A stretch of 7,214 nt of DNA from positions 1-7,214 of the forward strand of contig JANYKF010000481.1 in assembly GCA_025361665.1 (NCBI GenBank). Reading direction: 5' to 3'. Positions 5,133 to 7,214 of the stretch are shown piece by piece; the stretch's first letter is position 1; every line of letters begins with the position of its first letter. A program made the position numbers and the translations under genes. The notes below the pieces were generated by a model. The model was not told the DNA's origin. It did no database searches and was given only the letters and a program-made list of their open reading frames with translations. Origin of the DNA: Clostridiaceae bacterium (GTDB lineage Bacteria; Bacillota; Clostridia; DSM-8532).

Positions 5133-7055
5133 TCATACGATGCGCTTGAAACGCTTTTCCAGTTCCCGACGCGGAAACCGAAGCAGGATGGGACGGCCGT
5201 GCACACAAGTATACGGATTTTCCAGATTGGACAGCCGTTCCAGCAGCGCGCGGATTTCCTCTCCCCCCATCATCCGGTTGGCCTTGATGGCTCCCTTGCA
5301 GGAGATCCTGTGCAGGAGCTCCTCGCTGATCCCCTCCTGGCGCCGGTTGGATTCCCTGGGCCAGTCCGACAGGATGGAAGCGAGCTCCGGGCCCGTTAAC
5401 CCCCCATCGAACGTCGTGGGAATGGCGCGGACCAAAATGGTGTCCCGGCCGAATGTTTCCAGTTCAAATCCGATGCGGTGCAAGTCCTCAAAGGACTGAA
5501 CAGCCTGATCATACTCCATTGCGGACATTTCCAGCCTGATCGGCTGCATCAGCTGCTGGGAATTCGTCATTCCGGATGCCAGGCTCCATTTCAAATCCTC
5601 AAAGCGGATGCGTTCATGGGCGGCATGCTGATCAAGCAGCAGCATTTCATCCAGATGCTGCAGGACCAGATAGGCATCAAAAACCTGCCCGACGATGCGC
5701 ATTTCAAGAAAGGACGGATGCCTGACACTTGTGTCTGGAAAGTCATTGTGTGTTGCGACACGGATTCGCGGCTGCGGCTCCGCCGTTCGCAATGGCTTGT
5801 CCGCACTGGTTTCGACATAAGCCTCTCCCTTTCCCGGCAGGCCGTCCGTACAGGATTCGGTTTGTTCCGGTTCAACCCGGTGTTTGTCTTCTGGACGGGT
5901 TCCGCCCGATGCGATGGATTTCCCTGCATCGGGAGGCAGCGCTGTAAGCGGTGGAACATAGTGCTGCTGTTCAGCTTCCCCATCAACCGGAATCCTGACG
6001 GCGAAAGGCGCCAAGGGTGGTTTCCCCGCTTCCAGTGTTTCGACCGGAGCCAGCAGGCCTGCCAAAGATCCGGCCATCAGTGCATTTCTGACAGCGCCGT
6101 GCACGGCGGAAAAAACGGCGCCTTCCTCGGAAAAACGCACTTCCAGCTTGGCCGGATGCACGTTGACATCCACCCGCATGGGCGGGATGTCCAGCACCAG
6201 CACGGCAAAAGCGAACTGCCTTGTCATCAGCAGGGTTTTGAAGGCTTCATCCAGTGCCGCCGTGACGGAACGGTTCTGAATGAAGCGTCCGTTCATCAGG
6301 ACTGTTTGCCTGCCCCTGTTTCCACGGGCGATCGAAGGTCGGCCGACAAATCCGGACACGGCGATTCCCTCGTGGATATGGGACAGTTTTAGCAGGGACC
6401 CGGCTGTTTCCTTGCCATACAGGCTATAGACAGTGCTGGCCAAATCGCCGTTCCCGGGCGTATGCATCACAATTTCGCCATTCGAACGCAGCTGGATGGA
6501 CACATCGGGGTGAGCCAGAGCGAGGCGTTCCATCACATCGGCGACACGGGCACCTTCCGTGACATCCTTTTTTAAAAATTTGTATCGGGCTGGCGTGTTG
6601 AAAAAAAGATCGCGCACGAGAAAGGTCGTACCGGCAGGACATCCGGTTTCTTCCACCGAAAGGATGTGTCCTCCTTCGATGGCAACCTTCACGCCGGCTA
6701 TTTCTTCCGACGTGCGGGTGATCATTTCCAGACGCGACACGGAAGCGATGCTGGCCAATGCCTCCCCGCGGAAACCCATGCTCCGGATATCATTCAAATC
6801 CGTGATCTTCCTGATTTTGCTGGTGGCATGGCGCTCGAAGGCAAGTTCCACATCATCCCGTTCCATGCCGGACCCGTTGTCTGTGACCCGGATCAGTTTG
6901 ACCCCGCCATTGCGGATTTCCACCTGAACCTGGCTGGCACCGGCGTCCACGGCGTTTTCAACCAGTTCCTTCGCCACCGAGGCCGGTCCTTCGACCACCT
7001 CTCCCGCAGCGATCTGGTTGGCAGTCTGTTCGTCGAGAATGATGATTTTGCCCAT
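5133..7055 (-). CDS. mutL: DNA mismatch repair protein MutL, endonuclease type
   Basis: A 640-aa mismatch-repair protein that couples MutS recognition to strand removal. The N-terminal GHKL ATPase has KELVENAVDAGA (29-40), DNGSGM (59-64), HATSKI (76-81), GFRGEALASIASV (94-106), FFNTPAR (151-157), MNGRFIQNR (254-262) and VNVHPAKLEVRF (297-308). A proline- and charge-rich linker spans about 335-445. The C-terminal domain carries the metal-dependent endonuclease motif DQHAAHERIRFE (475-486; DQHAx2Ex4E), QQLMQP (500-505) where Bacillus MutL has its beta-clamp motif, SCKGAIKAN (585-593) and CVHGRP (617-622). It is therefore the nicking MutL of organisms without MutH. The family consensus CPHGRP has Pro where this has Val618. 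The start at 7055 has a strong ribosome site and the conserved family N-terminus. It follows mutS by 74 bp. Confidence 0.97.
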   Translation of the reverse strand: MGKIIILDEQTANQIAAGEVVEGPASVAKELVENAVDAGASQVQVEIRNGGVKLIRVTDNGSGMERDDVELAFERHATSKIRKITDLNDIRSMGFRGEALASIASVSRLEMITRTSEEIAGVKVAIEGGHILSVEETGCPAGTTFLVRDLFFNTPARYKFLKKDVTEGARVADVMERLALAHPDVSIQLRSNGEIVMHTPGNGDLASTVYSLYGKETAGSLLKLSHIHEGIAVSGFVGRPSIARGNRGRQTVLMNGRFIQNRSVTAALDEAFKTLLMTRQFAFAVLVLDIPPMRVDVNVHPAKLEVRFSEEGAVFSAVHGAVRNALMAGSLAGLLAPVETLEAGKPPLAPFAVRIPVDGEAEQQHYVPPLTALPPDAGKSIASGGTRPEDKHRVEPEQTESCTDGLPGKGEAYVETSADKPLRTAEPQPRIRVATHNDFPDTSVRHPSFLEMRIVGQVFDAYLVLQHLDEMLLLDQHAAHERIRFEDLKWSLASGMTNSQQLMQPIRLEMSAMEYDQAVQSFEDLHRIGFELETFGRDTILVRAIPTTFDGGLTGPELASILSDWPRESNRRQEGISEELLHRISCKGAIKANRMMGGEEIRALLERLSNLENPYTCVHGRPILLRFPRRELEKRFKRIV

Positions 7056-7059
7056 CGGG

Positions 7060-7068
7060 CTCCTTTCC
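7060..7068 (-). promoter_or_regulatory. Ribosome binding site of mutL
   Basis: GGAAAGGAG on the minus strand, 4 nt before the ATG at 7055. It decides the start: the frame is open to 7118, with another ATG at 7094, but only 7055 has this site and gives the MutL N-terminus (MGKIIILDEQTANQIAAGE). Confidence 0.75.
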
Positions 7069-7129
7069 AAGTCCTGCTTTTCATATCCTCCCATCGCGGA
7101 AGGATTGCGCCAAGACAATGATTCGTCAT

Positions 7130-7214
7130 TTACTTCAGCTTCTGATGCAGGGCGTAAAGGCGGTTCAAAGCGTCAAGCGGCGTCATGGCGGAAGGGTCGA
7201 AAGACCGGAGTTCC
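7130..7214 (-). CDS. mutS: DNA mismatch recognition protein MutS, C-terminal end only
   Basis: The last 27 codons and TAA stop of a minus-strand gene that continues past the right edge. The peptide ends DPSAMTPLDALNRLYALHQKLK. The MTPLDALN-LY-L pattern is the standard MutS C-terminal tail, and mutS directly upstream of mutL is the expected order. The ATPase and mismatch-binding domains are outside the window. Identification rests on this short tail plus position. Confidence 0.88.
   Translation of the reverse strand, partial: ELRSFDPSAMTPLDALNRLYALHQKLK

Noticed and set aside
5036..5206. N-terminal extension of miaA overlapping the mutL 3' end
   Set aside because: The 57 extra residues are not MiaA-like and mostly reflect mutL and gap sequence in another frame.
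5478..6392. Long plus-strand open frame opposite mutL (304 codons)
   Set aside because: It is antisense to conserved mutL; rich in His, Cys, Phe and Gln as typical of complement-strand shadows, with no domain visible.
6893..7129. 78-codon minus-strand frame starting with an ATG directly after the mutS stop
   Set aside because: It overlaps the conserved mutL start in another frame, has no ribosome site and no recognisable protein features.

Overview
The window looks like chromosomal core DNA from a bacterium of the Bacillota (Clostridia-like), moderately GC-rich. This rests on three things. The gene order is mutS-mutL-miaA-...-hfq. MutL is an endonuclease-type protein of the Bacillus kind. 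Hfq is short (82 aa) and of the Firmicute type. The genus cannot be fixed from the sequence alone. No mobile element, CRISPR array, tRNA or rRNA was seen.

Layout. On the plus strand, the left edge (1-878) holds the last 291 codons of ychF, a nucleotide-binding ribosome-associated P-loop ATPase; its N-terminal P-loop part lies outside the window. Everything else that codes is on the minus strand and reads right to left: the last 27 codons of mutS (7214-7130), mutL (7055-5133), miaA (5035-4094), an MGDG-synthase-like glycosyltransferase (GT2, 4023-2770), hfq (2580-2332) and a second, clearly paralogous glycosyltransferase (GT1, 2314-980). Most gaps are 17-97 bp. The exception is a 189-bp leader before hfq, which carries hairpins and a possible promoter.

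The minus-strand genes and ychF converge. Between and inside their 3' ends (908-1058) lies a dense run of six different inverted repeats. At least one (908-933) is a good bidirectional terminator. The GT1 reading frame runs through three of the hairpins, so its last 20-odd residues are encoded by hairpin DNA.

How the genes relate. mutS and mutL are mismatch repair, miaA modifies tRNA position A37, and hfq is the RNA chaperone; this is a familiar conserved block. The unusual part is hfq flanked on both sides by same-strand lipid-type glycosyltransferase paralogs that align with each other without gaps over about 380 residues and both end in strongly basic tails. I see no wholly new system. The items most worth a second look are the GT-hfq-GT sandwich, the hairpin array with the GT1 read-through tail, and the marked excess of the hexamer CCGGAT/ATCCGG.
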